A stretch of DNA of 64,000 bases from Podospora bellae-mahoneyi (taxonomy: Eukaryota; Ascomycota; Sordariomycetes; Sordariales; Podosporaceae), in assembly GCF_035222275.1 (NCBI RefSeq), contig NC_085884.1, positions 2,976,001 through 3,040,000 on the forward strand, written 5' to 3'. The notes under the pieces are model-generated. The model did not search any database, was not told the DNA's origin, and worked only from the letters and a program-made list of their open reading frames with translations. The position numbers were made by a program, and so were the translations under genes. The number at the start of each line of letters is the position of its first letter. Position 1 is the first letter of the stretch. Positions 43,143 to 52,742 of the stretch are shown in pieces.

Positions 43143-44049
43143 GGTGTAGAATATATGCATTGCTATGCCTGTCGGCATAGGATGAGTAGTCCCTGGTCAA
43201 AAATTGGAGGTCAAGTCAGATTAACATTCCCGTCAATACTGATGCCTCCCCTCGACCGCTCCTTGGCTGTCTGTAACCCCCTCCTTTCTTGTAATAATGT
43301 TGGGCAACCTATCCTGCATCTTGCCAGTAGAACTAAATCCTGTATAGTAATGTTAGTCTCGGCATGAGTTGTTGTGCAAAGTTGCAATTTGTGGGGATGA
43401 ATAGAATTACCCGAGTGGTCATCCTTTGCATCCATGTTCGGCATTGGTGTCGCTCCCAGCCTGGGATACATAGGAGTCTGTCGCTGGCTACTCCGTCCTT
43501 CAAGGACGTAGGTCCCTGTACTGCCGTTACTTGGTCTGACGTTGCAGTGGTATATGGGCAAGGTAGAACCACTGTAAGCACTACATACCCGACAATCGAG
43601 TTGGGGGCTCCGTTCAGATCCATCGACAGAACCGATGTTATGCGGTCCAATATAATGCACATTCATCCAGTAACCTCAACAACAGTCTCCCGCTCAGCTA
43701 TTCAACACCATGTCAGCCATCCCGGACCGAAAAGCTCATAGATCTGCTCGGCATTAGTTCCGAGATCCGAATGCGAGGTCGCATTTGGATGATCCACCTG
43801 GATGACCTTGCCAAGTCCAACGGCTCCAAACCAACCAACACCCCTGAATGTTGCAATTTCCCATGCAAAGGTCCATTAAAAAAGAACCTACAAAAACAGT
43901 TGCCACCCCCATCGTGTATCACAGCCTCCACGTTCCCTTTCCACCAGCAGGCAGCCATCGTGCATTTCACTCTTTTACTTCCCACATCCGCACTTTGCCT
44001 CTCACGATCCAAAATACCGTGGCCCAACGCCAAAAGAAAACATCACAAA
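43143..44049. other. Intergenic upstream of GPI-type gene A
   Basis: About 900 bases without a supported gene; frames of 100-150 codons here lack features and overlap each other on both strands. Confidence 0.45.
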
Positions 44050-44817
44050 ATGTTCACCTACACGCTCGTCTCAGCCCTCATCGGCGGCGCATCCCTCGCC
44101 CTCGCCTCCCCAGCTCCCCTCATAACCCCAGCACCAATCTACGAGCGCCAGAGCGAAAGCGCTCTCGAACTCAAGTGCCAGGCCCATTATGAGTCCATGA
44201 TGGCAAGAGCCCCCGATCTCCCACATGAACACCCAATCATCCAATGGATGAACCAGCCCGAGAACCTCAAGCTATTCACCGACTACACCGACATCAAAGC
44301 AATGTGCGCCGCCAGATGGGGCAAAAGCACTCTGGAACCGCCCTCTTCTCTCGCGTCCCAGTGGTCCAGCTACATGTCCGAGGCTCAAATGTTTGCCATC
44401 TCCATGAAGGCCCCTGCGTACGAGCTGTCCGCCATGGGCTGCCCTTCCGTCATCGCCGCCGCTGGAGGACTGCTGGCCATCACTGAGGAGGTCTCGTGCA
44501 GCCGAGCGTACAAGGCGTACATGGATGCCGTGCCGTACCTTACCGCTACTGATGGTGACGATTTCGCTACCACCGGCCCGACTCCGACAAACGTTCTTGC
44601 GCCTTCAACCACGGCGCCCGGGTCAAGTGAGGAGACAGATGTCAGCGGGAATGACAGCGAGGATGAGGGCGCTGATGGGAACGGAAATGGTGGTAGTGAG
44701 GAGGGGAGCACCGAGACGACCAGCATATCCACCGCTGGTGGCCCAAGGGAGACTGGACATGTGGCTGTTGCTGCCGCCGCCGCTCTCGCCGTTGTCGGTG
44801 CCATGGCTGCGCTGTAA
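44050..44817 (+). CDS. Secreted, probably GPI-anchored protein, tandem copy A
   Basis: Single exon, 255 residues. Signal peptide MFTYTLVSALIGGASLALA, then a predicted Kex2-like junction YERQ near residue 35. The mature domain has four or more Cys (ELKCQAH, IKAMCAARW, MGCPS, VSCSRAYKAYMD) and the segment PPSSLASQWSSYMSEA shared with the next gene. A Ser/Thr/Glu-rich stalk follows, and the hydrophobic end VAVAAAAALAVVGAMAAL suggests a GPI anchor. The layout resembles fungal infection-structure-specific cell-surface proteins; that name is inference. In-frame codons upstream of the ATG do not encode a signal peptide, so the ATG at 44050 is chosen. Confidence 0.85.
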   Translation: MFTYTLVSALIGGASLALASPAPLITPAPIYERQSESALELKCQAHYESMMARAPDLPHEHPIIQWMNQPENLKLFTDYTDIKAMCAARWGKSTLEPPSSLASQWSSYMSEAQMFAISMKAPAYELSAMGCPSVIAAAGGLLAITEEVSCSRAYKAYMDAVPYLTATDGDDFATTGPTPTNVLAPSTTAPGSSEETDVSGNDSEDEGADGNGNGGSEEGSTETTSISTAGGPRETGHVAVAAAAALAVVGAMAAL

Positions 44818-45393
44818 AGAGGATTGGTAATAACACTGGGTAGCTAAATGATAATGTGTATCAAATTCAACGTCGGCATTCCAAGCCGCAAACCAAACCT
44901 GTTGCAGACCTATGATCGGGATCGACTCCCGAATGCGAGTGCCCCCGACCTACCAATCATCGCCAAGCCCGAACCAATAACACCTTCCCAATGCTTCTTA
45001 AGCCCGAGTGTGCACCGCCACCATCGATGACATCGTTAGTGAGCTCCCCTCTCACATATCTAACATCCACATCTGACGCCAGCTCTCTCCAAGCTTTGTG
45101 AGGCTTCAACAAGCCCACCCAAGACGAACTGCGTACACAGGCAGAAAGAACTCCCTTAGCACACGTGATATCTTACAGTTTGCTGTGGCTGGCCGCGAAC
45201 CACGGAAGTTTGTGAAGGCTCATTAGTGGATTCCAACCTCAAGATAGGCGTTATTGGCTTTTCTCACAGATCAATTCCTCGAGTATAAGAACGTCTAGTT
45301 CGTTGTATTCCTTTTCCCATTTCCTTTCTTCTGCATCAGCAAAGATCAAACACACCTGGATCACACCAAAGACACCCCAAAACAACAGAAAAC
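44818..45393. other. Intergenic between the two GPI-type genes
   Basis: About 580 bases; the right half is the promoter of the second copy, including a TATA box. Confidence 0.5.
45284..45290 (+). promoter_or_regulatory. TATA box of GPI-type copy B
   Basis: TATAAGA about 104-110 bases upstream of the start codon, followed by a pyrimidine-rich stretch and a CA-rich leader. Confidence 0.5.
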
Positions 45394-46119
45394 ATGCTCG
45401 CCTACACGCTCGTCTCCGCCCTCGCCGGCGCATCCCTCGTCCTCGCCAACCCGGCCCCGGCCCCGGCTCAAGCCCCAGCCATCACCGCGGCACCCATCTT
45501 CAACCGCCGCCAGAGCGAGAGCGCTCTCAAGTTGGAATGCCACGCTCAGCTTGCCTCCATACAGGCGCGAAAGCCAGAGCCCAGCGATAAACTTGAGGAC
45601 TGGATGGCTAGCGCGAACGAAGCCAAAAACGGCAACAGCTTGGGCGACGTGCTCAACATCTGCTACGCCATTTATGACAAAGAGATGCCGGATCCCCCTT
45701 CGTCTCTTCAGTCCGAGTGGTCCACCTATCGCTTGGCCCAGGCCAGTTACGCCAGTTCCATCGGGCCTGCTGTATCCAGCCTCAAGGCCAAATGCCCCAA
45801 AGACATGGCTTTTGACTTCTTGTTCGTTGCTATGAGCGACATGGACTCGTGCCACACGGCGTTTGCTGCCATGTCGCTCCCCGATTCCGATCTCCTCACC
45901 ACCTCCCCAAGCCCATCTCGCACCGTCATTGTCGCGCCCACCACCACCATCGGCCCAAGCGAGGAGGCAGGTGCCGGCGGGAAGGATACCGAGTCGAAGG
46001 AGGGAAGCGCCCAGTCTACCGACACATCTACTGCTGCTGGTGCCAGAGAGACAGGATACGTCGCTGTCGCTGTCGCTGCCGCCGTTGTCGCTATTGCCGG
46101 TGGCATGGTTGTGGTATAA
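45394..46119 (+). CDS. Secreted, probably GPI-anchored protein, tandem copy B
   Basis: Single exon, 241 residues, a diverged tandem copy of the gene at 44050. Shared features: MLAYTLVSALAGASLVLA signal peptide, RRQSESALKLECHA against RQSESALELKCQA, PPSSLQSEWSTYRLAQA against PPSSLASQWSSYMSEA, DSCHTAFAAM, a Ser/Thr stalk, and the nearly identical ending ARETGYVAVAVAAAVVAIAGG. The Cys pattern is the same apart from spacing. It is probably a cell-wall or membrane-anchored protein of the hyphal surface. It sits about 180 bases left of the hAT-type element. Confidence 0.85.
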   Translation: MLAYTLVSALAGASLVLANPAPAPAQAPAITAAPIFNRRQSESALKLECHAQLASIQARKPEPSDKLEDWMASANEAKNGNSLGDVLNICYAIYDKEMPDPPSSLQSEWSTYRLAQASYASSIGPAVSSLKAKCPKDMAFDFLFVAMSDMDSCHTAFAAMSLPDSDLLTTSPSPSRTVIVAPTTTIGPSEEAGAGGKDTESKEGSAQSTDTSTAAGARETGYVAVAVAAAVVAIAGGMVVV

Positions 46120-46299
46120 AAAGGGGATTGAACTTGGGTGGTGGATGAGGTTGAAGACAGCCATTAACCAAATAAATGCTACAAAATAATGGATGATTTG
46201 ACAACAGACCGCGACCCGACGGTGATGCCGCCTTTCAACTGCCGAGCAAGATGAATGTTCGAAACTCGAATTTCCAAGCCAGGCTTACAAAAATTCAAG

Positions 46300-46321
46300 C
46301 AGGGTGGGCAATAAGCCAAGT
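46300..46321 (+). repeat. Left inverted terminal repeat of hAT-type element
   Basis: 22 bases identical, in inverted orientation, to 48188-48209. Confidence 0.9.
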
Positions 46322-46383
46322 CAAGTCAAGCTTGGGGTCTGACTTGGCTTGACTTGGTCCGGCTTGCCGTTTTTTTTTACCTA

Positions 46384-47918
46384 CACCTATACCGAGAGAA
46401 TATACGGTAGCGTGTGACTTGCCCCACAAAACAACAGGCCAATATGTCGGCGATCAGCAGCCAAATACGCAATATCGAAATCCACCGAATCCGAAGTCGC
46501 TTTGTTACCAATTTCTATGGCACCGGTACCTCTCAATTCTTAAGGAAATGCGAACCCTCTCGTGCAACACCAGGGCCACACCACGATGGAATTAACGCTC
46601 TTATCAACCACAACGATATTCACACGTCACCCACAGTCGAGCGCTTCTACCGGTTTCAATTGGCAAGGCAACAACGGCCACACTGGCACCTGAACGCTCA
46701 CAAGGGCCCAGAGCTCCCGCGTGAGCAAAATGTAGCCATATATATCCCTAACCCTCTTCAATTCTCACTGACTAACTGACTGGCCACAGATTCGAATACG
46801 TGCCTGGGCGAAGACGCCCATATGTCCTACGCGGTTATACGCGAGGCCACTGGCGCGCCGGATAAACAGATTCAATATGCTCTCACTACACCGTTGACCC
46901 CGCGAACCAACCGTCGTAGCCGGAAGCCCTCGCGGTTGAGAAGGACCGTATTACTCGCCCCCTCAAGGACGACCTTATCGCTCGCAAGCTTAGTTGGCTA
47001 GATTTAAAGCTTTATTTGGAAGGATCTGAACACTGGAAGGATACGGCCTTCACCACAGCCATGAGAGCAGCCGACTTTAGTCGTCAGGTCCCACCGCGGA
47101 CGATCAAGCTCACCGCCCAATACCGGGCCGAACAACTGGCCTTTGTCCGTGAGCAATTGGCACTTCGGCCTCGCCCGGAAGACTGGGAGCACGTGACCTT
47201 TAGTGACGAGGCCTGGGCTACTAATGACCCGATGTGAAAAAGGTGGCTTACTTTACACGATTTGAAGATATCAAGGCCTGGGCTACTATACGGCAAAAGC
47301 CTTACGGTTGGATGTTTTGGGGTATAATATGTGGGTGTGAAAAGGCTGCCTCTTTTGTGTGGGAAAAGGAATATGGTGGGATTAATAGCGAGAAGTATTA
47401 TGAGGTATATTTTTCCTATAATCTACGGTTTTATTATGGAGAAAAAGGTATAGGGTACTTCTGTGGTTTTTTAACATGATGATGGCTCTCCTCACTCTTC
47501 TATATGCAACCAGGGCTTACATCAGAAGGCTAGATATTGAACTATGACTTGGCCGGCGAAAAGCCCTGATTTGAACCCTATTGAAAATGTGTGGTTTTGG
47601 ATGAAAGATTGGTTCGAAATGCGGTATAATATCTACAGCCCTAGCCCCAGGGCCTTACGTAGGGCAATTCTAGAAACCTGGGAGGCAGTGCCTTCTGAAT
47701 TGATTCGTTCACTTGTTTACAGTATGCCCCGGAGGCTTCAAAGGGTGATTGAGGCAAATGGGGCACTCATTCGCTGTTAGTATAGGTACTTGAAATTGTA
47801 TGGGAAATTCACCGGTTGGTAGTACTGTGACTTTGAAAAGAATAGATTAAATGTCTGTGCTATTTTCCCTGTCAGGTTAGTAAGTACCACGCTGCCATTT
47901 AAAAGCTTGGGACAGGTG
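46384..47918 (+). mobile_element. Tc1/mariner fossil nested in the hAT-type element
   Basis: About 1.53 kb bounded by TA dinucleotides (46382-46383 and 47919-47920). Its ends are inverted repeats of about 31 bases, beginning CACCT and ending GGYAGCGTG, matching in about 70%, mostly with transition differences. Inside, the plus strand carries remains of a DDE_3 transposase: HVTFSDEAWATNDPM at about 47,190-47,235, KPYGWMFWG and FVWEKEYGGINSEKYYE near 47,300-47,400, and TWPAKSPDLNPIENVWFWMKDW (47,547 on) with the C-terminal MPRRLQRVIEANGALIR. Several stops and shifts, including TGG-to-TGA, make it non-functional. The inner segment between the second and third acidic motifs is missing or scrambled. 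Confidence 0.8.
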
Positions 47919-48187
47919 TAGAAGCCACAACTTGGCTTACATGTAAGCCGAACTTGATACGCCGCTAAGCCCTCGGCCGGAGCCCGGAAGGGTGTTTTTC
48001 CGACCAGTCTTCCGGCCCGGTCAGGGACTCCCGGTCTTCCGGGACACCCTCCCGGCCAGAATCCCGGCCTTGGCAGCTTGGTCAAGCCCTCAAGCCAAGC
48101 CGGTGGGAGGGCTTGACTTGGCTTGGTCAAAAATAGGCCTTACTTGACTTACTTATTTAACTTGGCTTGCATGTCAAGTAAGTAATT

Positions 48188-48209
48188 ACTTGGCTTATTG
48201 CCCACCCTG
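48188..48209 (-). repeat. Right inverted terminal repeat of hAT-type element
   Basis: 22 bases identical, in inverted orientation, to 46300-46321. Confidence 0.9.
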
Positions 48210-48242
48210 TATTCAAGACTAATGATGGACGTAGCGGATGTT

Positions 48243-48713
48243 CTAGCTGACAAAACAGGCCCTGGTAGCCAAGATCTGGCGCCAGTGGCCGAACGGCAAC
48301 GTGAAGAACTTGACAGTGACGAAAGGATATTCCTGTTGTGTATTCAGTTTCCCCGCCCACGAAAAGCACAGAGGAACGATCCAGACCTCGAAGACTTCAA
48401 ACTGGTAAAGTTGCCGCGCCACCATGGCATCACCGTGAAGTTGGACATATGCGGACCGCAAGTCCTCGGAAACAAGTGACCGGACAGTCATCACGATTGC
48501 CGTGAACGTGTCCGTAGCCTCCTTTCCGTCCAACGATAGACGTCGGTGAGCGGGTGCGTTTGCCAAGTCACGGACAAGAGAATCAAAGCTGCTTCGTGTT
48601 CTGTCTAGCTGAAATTCTGGCCATGGCTTTGATTGGAGATTGAGCACTACCAGAAGCCTGTGGTCTCTGATGGGTGAAACATGATTCAGGAGCTCGCTAG
48701 TGGTACAAACCAC
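48243..48713 (-). pseudogene. Orphan 157-codon frame, probably part of a decayed gene
   Basis: An uninterrupted minus-strand frame with protein-like composition, for example RSLVSEDLRSAYVQL and LYQFEVFEVWIVPLCF. It has no signal peptide or obvious domain that I recognise. It lies downstream of, and on the same strand as, the STAND-type N-terminal fossil at 49106-49795, and ends 26 bases before the target repeat of the hAT-type element. I think it may be the 3' part of the same dead gene. It could also be an independent small gene. Confidence 0.35.
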
Positions 48714-49105
48714 CCTAGGGTCCCAATTCTGCCTGCTACTCCTTTATGTTTTAGTCGACTGCTTAATCGATGGTTTTGTCGGGCGGGTATGGAGTATACA
48801 TGATGGGGGTTTGGGCAAGTAGGTGACTGTATGTCGGCTGGGATATAGTTGGGCCACGGCATGAGAATTTGAGAGGGGAGGTTGGGTAGGGCTCAGGGAC
48901 GCTGTAGAAGGCTTATGAATGATGCCTGTCTTAGGTAGCCGAGGATGGGGTTTAAGACGATAAGAAGCTGCAATGCTCGACTATTAGGAATCGGGCCGGT
49001 TTTAGTAGCCCTTTGGGAGGCTTCCTGAGAAGAAGATTGTGTAGACTTTAGAAGATTGGAGCGGGAGCAGGAGCCAGATCGAATAGAGACCGCCGAAGAT
49101 GGATG

Positions 49106-49795
49106 TCAAGGTTCGAGCCATTGAACCGACATACTGTCATGGTCGGTTTCAGTGAGGGCACTCAACTCTTCCAAGTATCTCTGTAACACAAAGTCAGTTG
49201 GACTCAGGCAGTCAGCTGGAAGCCGGGCCTGTAGCTTCGCTATCTCCTCCAGAATGAGAGCAGTGTCTTCCTTGATGGCCGATGTGTCTTGGCGAATTTC
49301 TCATGTCCCAATCATCGTCTCTCTAGCGAGGTGCCTTGACTCGGTAAGCATGTGTCAGTAGGCCTTGAACATGGTTATGCATACAGTGCTAGCATGTCGA
49401 GGCCTAAATCAAGTGCCGATTTGTGGGCTTCGATGCTCCTCCGTAGCTTTGACATGTCGTCTTGACTCGACAACGTCCACGAGACACTCCTGCCACGAGT
49501 ATTAGATTTGTACTTTTCCACACAGTCTTCGATATCTCCAACGACATGTTGACAGTTGTCAACGATGCCGCATATGTGCCAGGTGAGGGCCTCGGGAAAC
49601 TCGATATTCTCGTTTTCGTCGTCTTCAATAAAGAAGCGCGAGAACAAGTTTCGATGAGCTGAGTTCTCGAGATATGGCGTCCAGATCGGTGCGTGCTTGT
49701 CGAACCTGTTTGACAAAAGAGTATATGGTCTTGGAGACATTGACAATTGTTGTGATCAAGGCGAGGCCGCCTCCGCCAGTGGCAAGGGGGTCCAT
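49106..49795 (-). pseudogene. Fossil of STAND/NLR-type gene, N-terminal domain
   Basis: From an ATG at 49795 the minus strand reads MDPLATGGGGLALITTIVNV, SKTIYSFVKQVRQARTDLDAISREL, then after a one-base shift EDDENENIEFPEALTWHICG, NCQHVVGDIEDCVEKY, KLRRSIEAHKSALDLGLDML, and after an apparent intron AIKEDTALILEEIAKLQARLP and FVLQRYLEELSALTET. This is the fungal N-terminal domain found in front of NACHT/STAND and related signalling proteins (the MDPLS... helical domain). No nucleotide-binding domain follows. The shift, plus a likely CGA-to-TGA stop in the last exon, indicates decay. These domains usually act in allorecognition or stress signalling. Confidence 0.6.
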
Positions 49796-50246
49796 CGTTT
49801 CATGAGTAGAAAGGCCATCTCGACGGGGAGTTAATTGAGAGAGGTGTCGTGAGATGGCGGAGTCTGTCGAGCCTCATCGTCAATAGTCTTGTTGAACGCA
49901 CCAATGGGAAGGTAGACGCGCGCCGTAGCGTTGAGTTGAACCAGATGCGTAAATACGGTAGACGTGCCAGTAGATGATCAAATATAATGGCTGGACTAGA
50001 AAGGAAGCTGGTCGCGCGATGTGACTGTTGTGTATGTGATAGTGGGCTGGCAGAAGTTGGCCGGGAACACTAACAGCGGGTCTTTTGTCATTGCATCATC
50101 GCTCACCTCGGTCGAGATGCCCCGCAATCGGCATCGTTGCCCAGCGCTGCTTGGCGCAGCAGGGACAGCCGCCAAAACTTTGGTGACTAACAAACACCTG
50201 CCGCATCTCAGGAACAAACCATCGCAACCCCGTTCAGGTCCTCGAA
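49796..50246. other. Intergenic upstream of CTP1
   Basis: About 450 bases; promoter of CTP1 on the right, nothing else recognised. Confidence 0.5.
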
Positions 50247-51395
50247 ATGTCATCAGCACCGGCCAAAGACAATAGCAACCACCCGGCGGTCAAGGGGCCA
50301 AGTGCCCTTCGGTCCATCATTGCCGGCTCAGCTGCGGGCGCTGTCGAGATTGGTATGTGATTTCTTCCGATGAAGTCAACTGCCGCTAACCCGGGCTTCC
50401 TTGTCTCCAGCCATTACCTACCCAGCCGAGTGTATGTGAAACCCCCTACGACGACCGATTGATATCCTCGACGAGGCTCTAACACAATACGACAGTCGCA
50501 AAGACCAGGACACAGCTCAACCGCAGGTTAGCAGAGGGCAAGAAGCTGCCATGGCCGCCTTTTGGTGCTCAGTGGTATGCCGGGTGCACCACGCTGATTA
50601 TCGGCAACTCGGCTAAGGCGGGCATTCGTGTGTTCTACCTTGAGGAAGATTGAGGGGTGAAGTAGGGCGCTGACAGATTGGGCGCATAGGATTCGTTGCC
50701 TTTGACCAGTACAAGAAGATGCTGGCTGACGCCGACGGCAATGTCTCCGGTCCTCGCACCGTGATTGCGGGTTTCGGCGCCGGTGTGACCGAGTCTCTGC
50801 TCGCTGTCACACCGACAGAAAGTATCAAGACCACCCTGTGGGTTTTCTGTCCTGTGCCATATTCCTGCTACCAGTGCTAACCCCTGTCCCCAGCATCGAT
50901 GACCGCAAGTCCGCCAAACCTCGCCTCCGCGGGTTCCTCCACGCCGTTCCAATCATTGCCCGCGAACGTGGTATCCGCGGTTTCTTCCAGGGTTTCGTGC
51001 CCACCACCGCCCGTCAAGCGGCGAATAGTGCTACTCGCTTCGGTTCCTACACTGCTTTGAAGCAGCTCGCCGAGAGCTACACAGCGCCGGGAGAGAAGCT
51101 CGGCGGTGTGGCTACCTTCGCCATGGGTGGTATCGCAGGGTTGATCACCGTCTATGTGACCCAGCCTCTTGATACCATCAAGACGCGTATGCAAAGTATT
51201 GAGGCCAAGCAACTCTACGGCAACTCGTTCCGCTGCGCGAGCATCATCTTCAAGCAAGAGGGCGTGTTGACTTTCTGGAGCGGCGCGCTGCCACGATTGG
51301 CGAGGTTGATTATGAGCGGTGGTATTGTGTTTACCATGTACGAAAAGAGCATGGACCTGTTTAACAAGCTAGACCCAGAGGGCAGGTATCTATAA
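50247..51395 (+). CDS. CTP1: Mitochondrial tricarboxylate (citrate) carrier
   Basis: Five exons: 50247-50352, 50411-50431, 50496-50627, 50690-50837 and 50894-51395, giving 302 residues. It exchanges citrate for malate or other di/tricarboxylates across the inner mitochondrial membrane and feeds cytosolic acetyl-CoA supply. The three mitochondrial-carrier signatures Px[DE]xx[KR] are present: PAEFAK (first repeat, split over exons 2 and 3), PTESIK (second) and PLDTIK (third). ITYPAEFAKTRTQL and the end MYEKSMDLFNKLDP are typical of the fungal CTP1 group. Exon 2 is only 21 nt. All phases agree. It is convergent with the UQCC2-like gene, 241 bases apart. Confidence 0.93.
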
Positions 51396-51636
51396 ATAAG
51401 GGGTTGGGGGAGGTTGTGTCTTTACAGGGCGTTCTGGATGGTTGTCTTGCTCTTTCTTATACCCCATTATGCATGGGTAGACAAAAAAGGGGGGGGGGGA
51501 GGTATGTACATTGGAATACAAAATATGCGATTATGACCGTGTATCCCTTTTCTTTTCCCCAGACTCCAAACGCCGCGTCATGCAGAAATATCATATGGTA
51601 CAGTCGTGTACATGGATGGCCGTTACTATCGAGGCA

Positions 51637-52139
51637 TCATTCCAGGCGGAACATACCCTGGACCCTCTTGGCTACCCTCTGGAAATAAGAACGTGTGGGT
51701 GCCTCATTGAGCTCTTTCAGGATGTCGCTGTAGTAGTTGGGGTTGAACTTGGGTTTGAGGAAGGATTCCGGAACACGATACTGAGAGCGTTCCTGGGTCA
51801 GCAACGAAGATTGCCTTGTAGGTAGCGCCGGTCTGCACCCACCTTGTTCTTGTAACGATTCTCGGTGAGGGAGAAGAGCGCATTGGTTTGCCTCAGGTCT
51901 GCCTGCTCTTGGCTCAATCCCTTGATCAGGGTTGGCGCAAGAGGACCTTTGGTGAGCCGCTTGGCAAGGACATCTTGAAGCTGGCAGTCGGGACGGAGGG
52001 GATCTTTGGGCCAGCGCTGCAGGGCAGTCTGGAATAACCTGGCTGTGCTCTGCAGGGAGGTTAGTCTCTGTTGGAGATGATTTTGAAATAAAATGGGCTA
52101 CCAGAAGCAGCTACATACGTGCTTGGGAACAGCAGACAT
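51637..52139 (-). CDS. CBP6: Complex III assembly factor UQCC2/CBP6-like
   Basis: Complement of three exons: 52119-52139, 51843-52049 and 51637-51792, giving 127 residues. The segments RLFQTALQRWPKDPLRPDCQLQD, LRQTNALFSLTENRYKNK and NPNYYSDILKELNEAP match the fungal UQCC2/CBP6 pattern; in yeast CBP6 helps translate and assemble cytochrome b in the mitochondrial matrix. The first exon is 21 nt (seven codons); introns are 69 and 50 nt. It has no long frame in one piece, so it is easily missed. Divergent from the BSD2-like gene, whose first exon is also 21 nt. Confidence 0.82.
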
Positions 52140-52742
52140 GTTGGCGACGGTCTCGGAGCTGGGATGCGGCCTTCAAAAATGTCGACGTCAATCTGGGGAA
52201 TTTCTCCAGCTTCAAGCTGCCACCAGCCACAGGACCCCAGATTCTAGGTGCGCGTAAGCCACAGTCCAATCTGCCAAGTAGGCATCGCCCATGTTAAGGG
52301 GTGTGGCACCAAGGCCGAAAAAGGGAACATGTGGAGTCAGGAGGCAGCCGTTTGGCACCACGCAAAGCGCTCTTGGTCAGCCGGGCCAGGCGCTATTCCA
52401 CAGCACTGTCGCACTGCTGCACCCTCTCCAACCAACCTGATTCCTCATCAAATCAACGACTCCCTGACGGAGCCACGCGCGCTCTTTTCTTTGCCTCTCT
52501 CTCTCTGTCTACCGTTTTCCCTTCAAACCTTGTTCGCCTTCTGTGTTCAAACCACTTCCTTACCTCGCCGTTTCCACACGTCTTTTTCCACTACCGACCT
52601 TTTACCTCCGACCGACAAACCCTTCCAACTTTCTGCGACACTCGTTCTGTTTCCTAGCACATCTCTGACATCAAAGAGGGGGGCGATCCCATCACCTCTC
52701 AACAAAGATTAACCACAACCACATCGACTTACGACGCCCACC
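52140..52742. promoter_or_regulatory. Divergent promoter between UQCC2-like and BSD2-like genes
   Basis: About 600 bases. The right half is strongly pyrimidine-rich (runs of CTCTCT, TTTCCC), as usual in leaders of constitutive fungal genes. A 154-codon plus frame inside it is composition-driven. Confidence 0.5.

Larger units (their letters stand above)
46300..48209. mobile_element. Short hAT-type element carrying a nested Tc1/mariner copy
   Basis: Perfect 22-bp inverted ends (starting CAGGGTGGGCAATAAGCC) lie at 46300-46321 and 48188-48209. The flanks AATTCAAG (46292-46299) and TATTCAAG (48210-48217) match in 7 of 8 bases, fitting the 8-bp target duplication of hAT transposons. The CAGGG...GGGCAA end and the subterminal repeats of CTTGACTTGG type are also hAT-like. 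No hAT transposase is present. Removing the mariner insert leaves about 375 bp, so the outer element is a non-autonomous (MITE-like) hAT. Confidence 0.8.

Noticed and set aside
52248-52712. 154-codon plus-strand frame before the BSD2-like gene
   Set aside because: Pyrimidine-rich leader; no family features.
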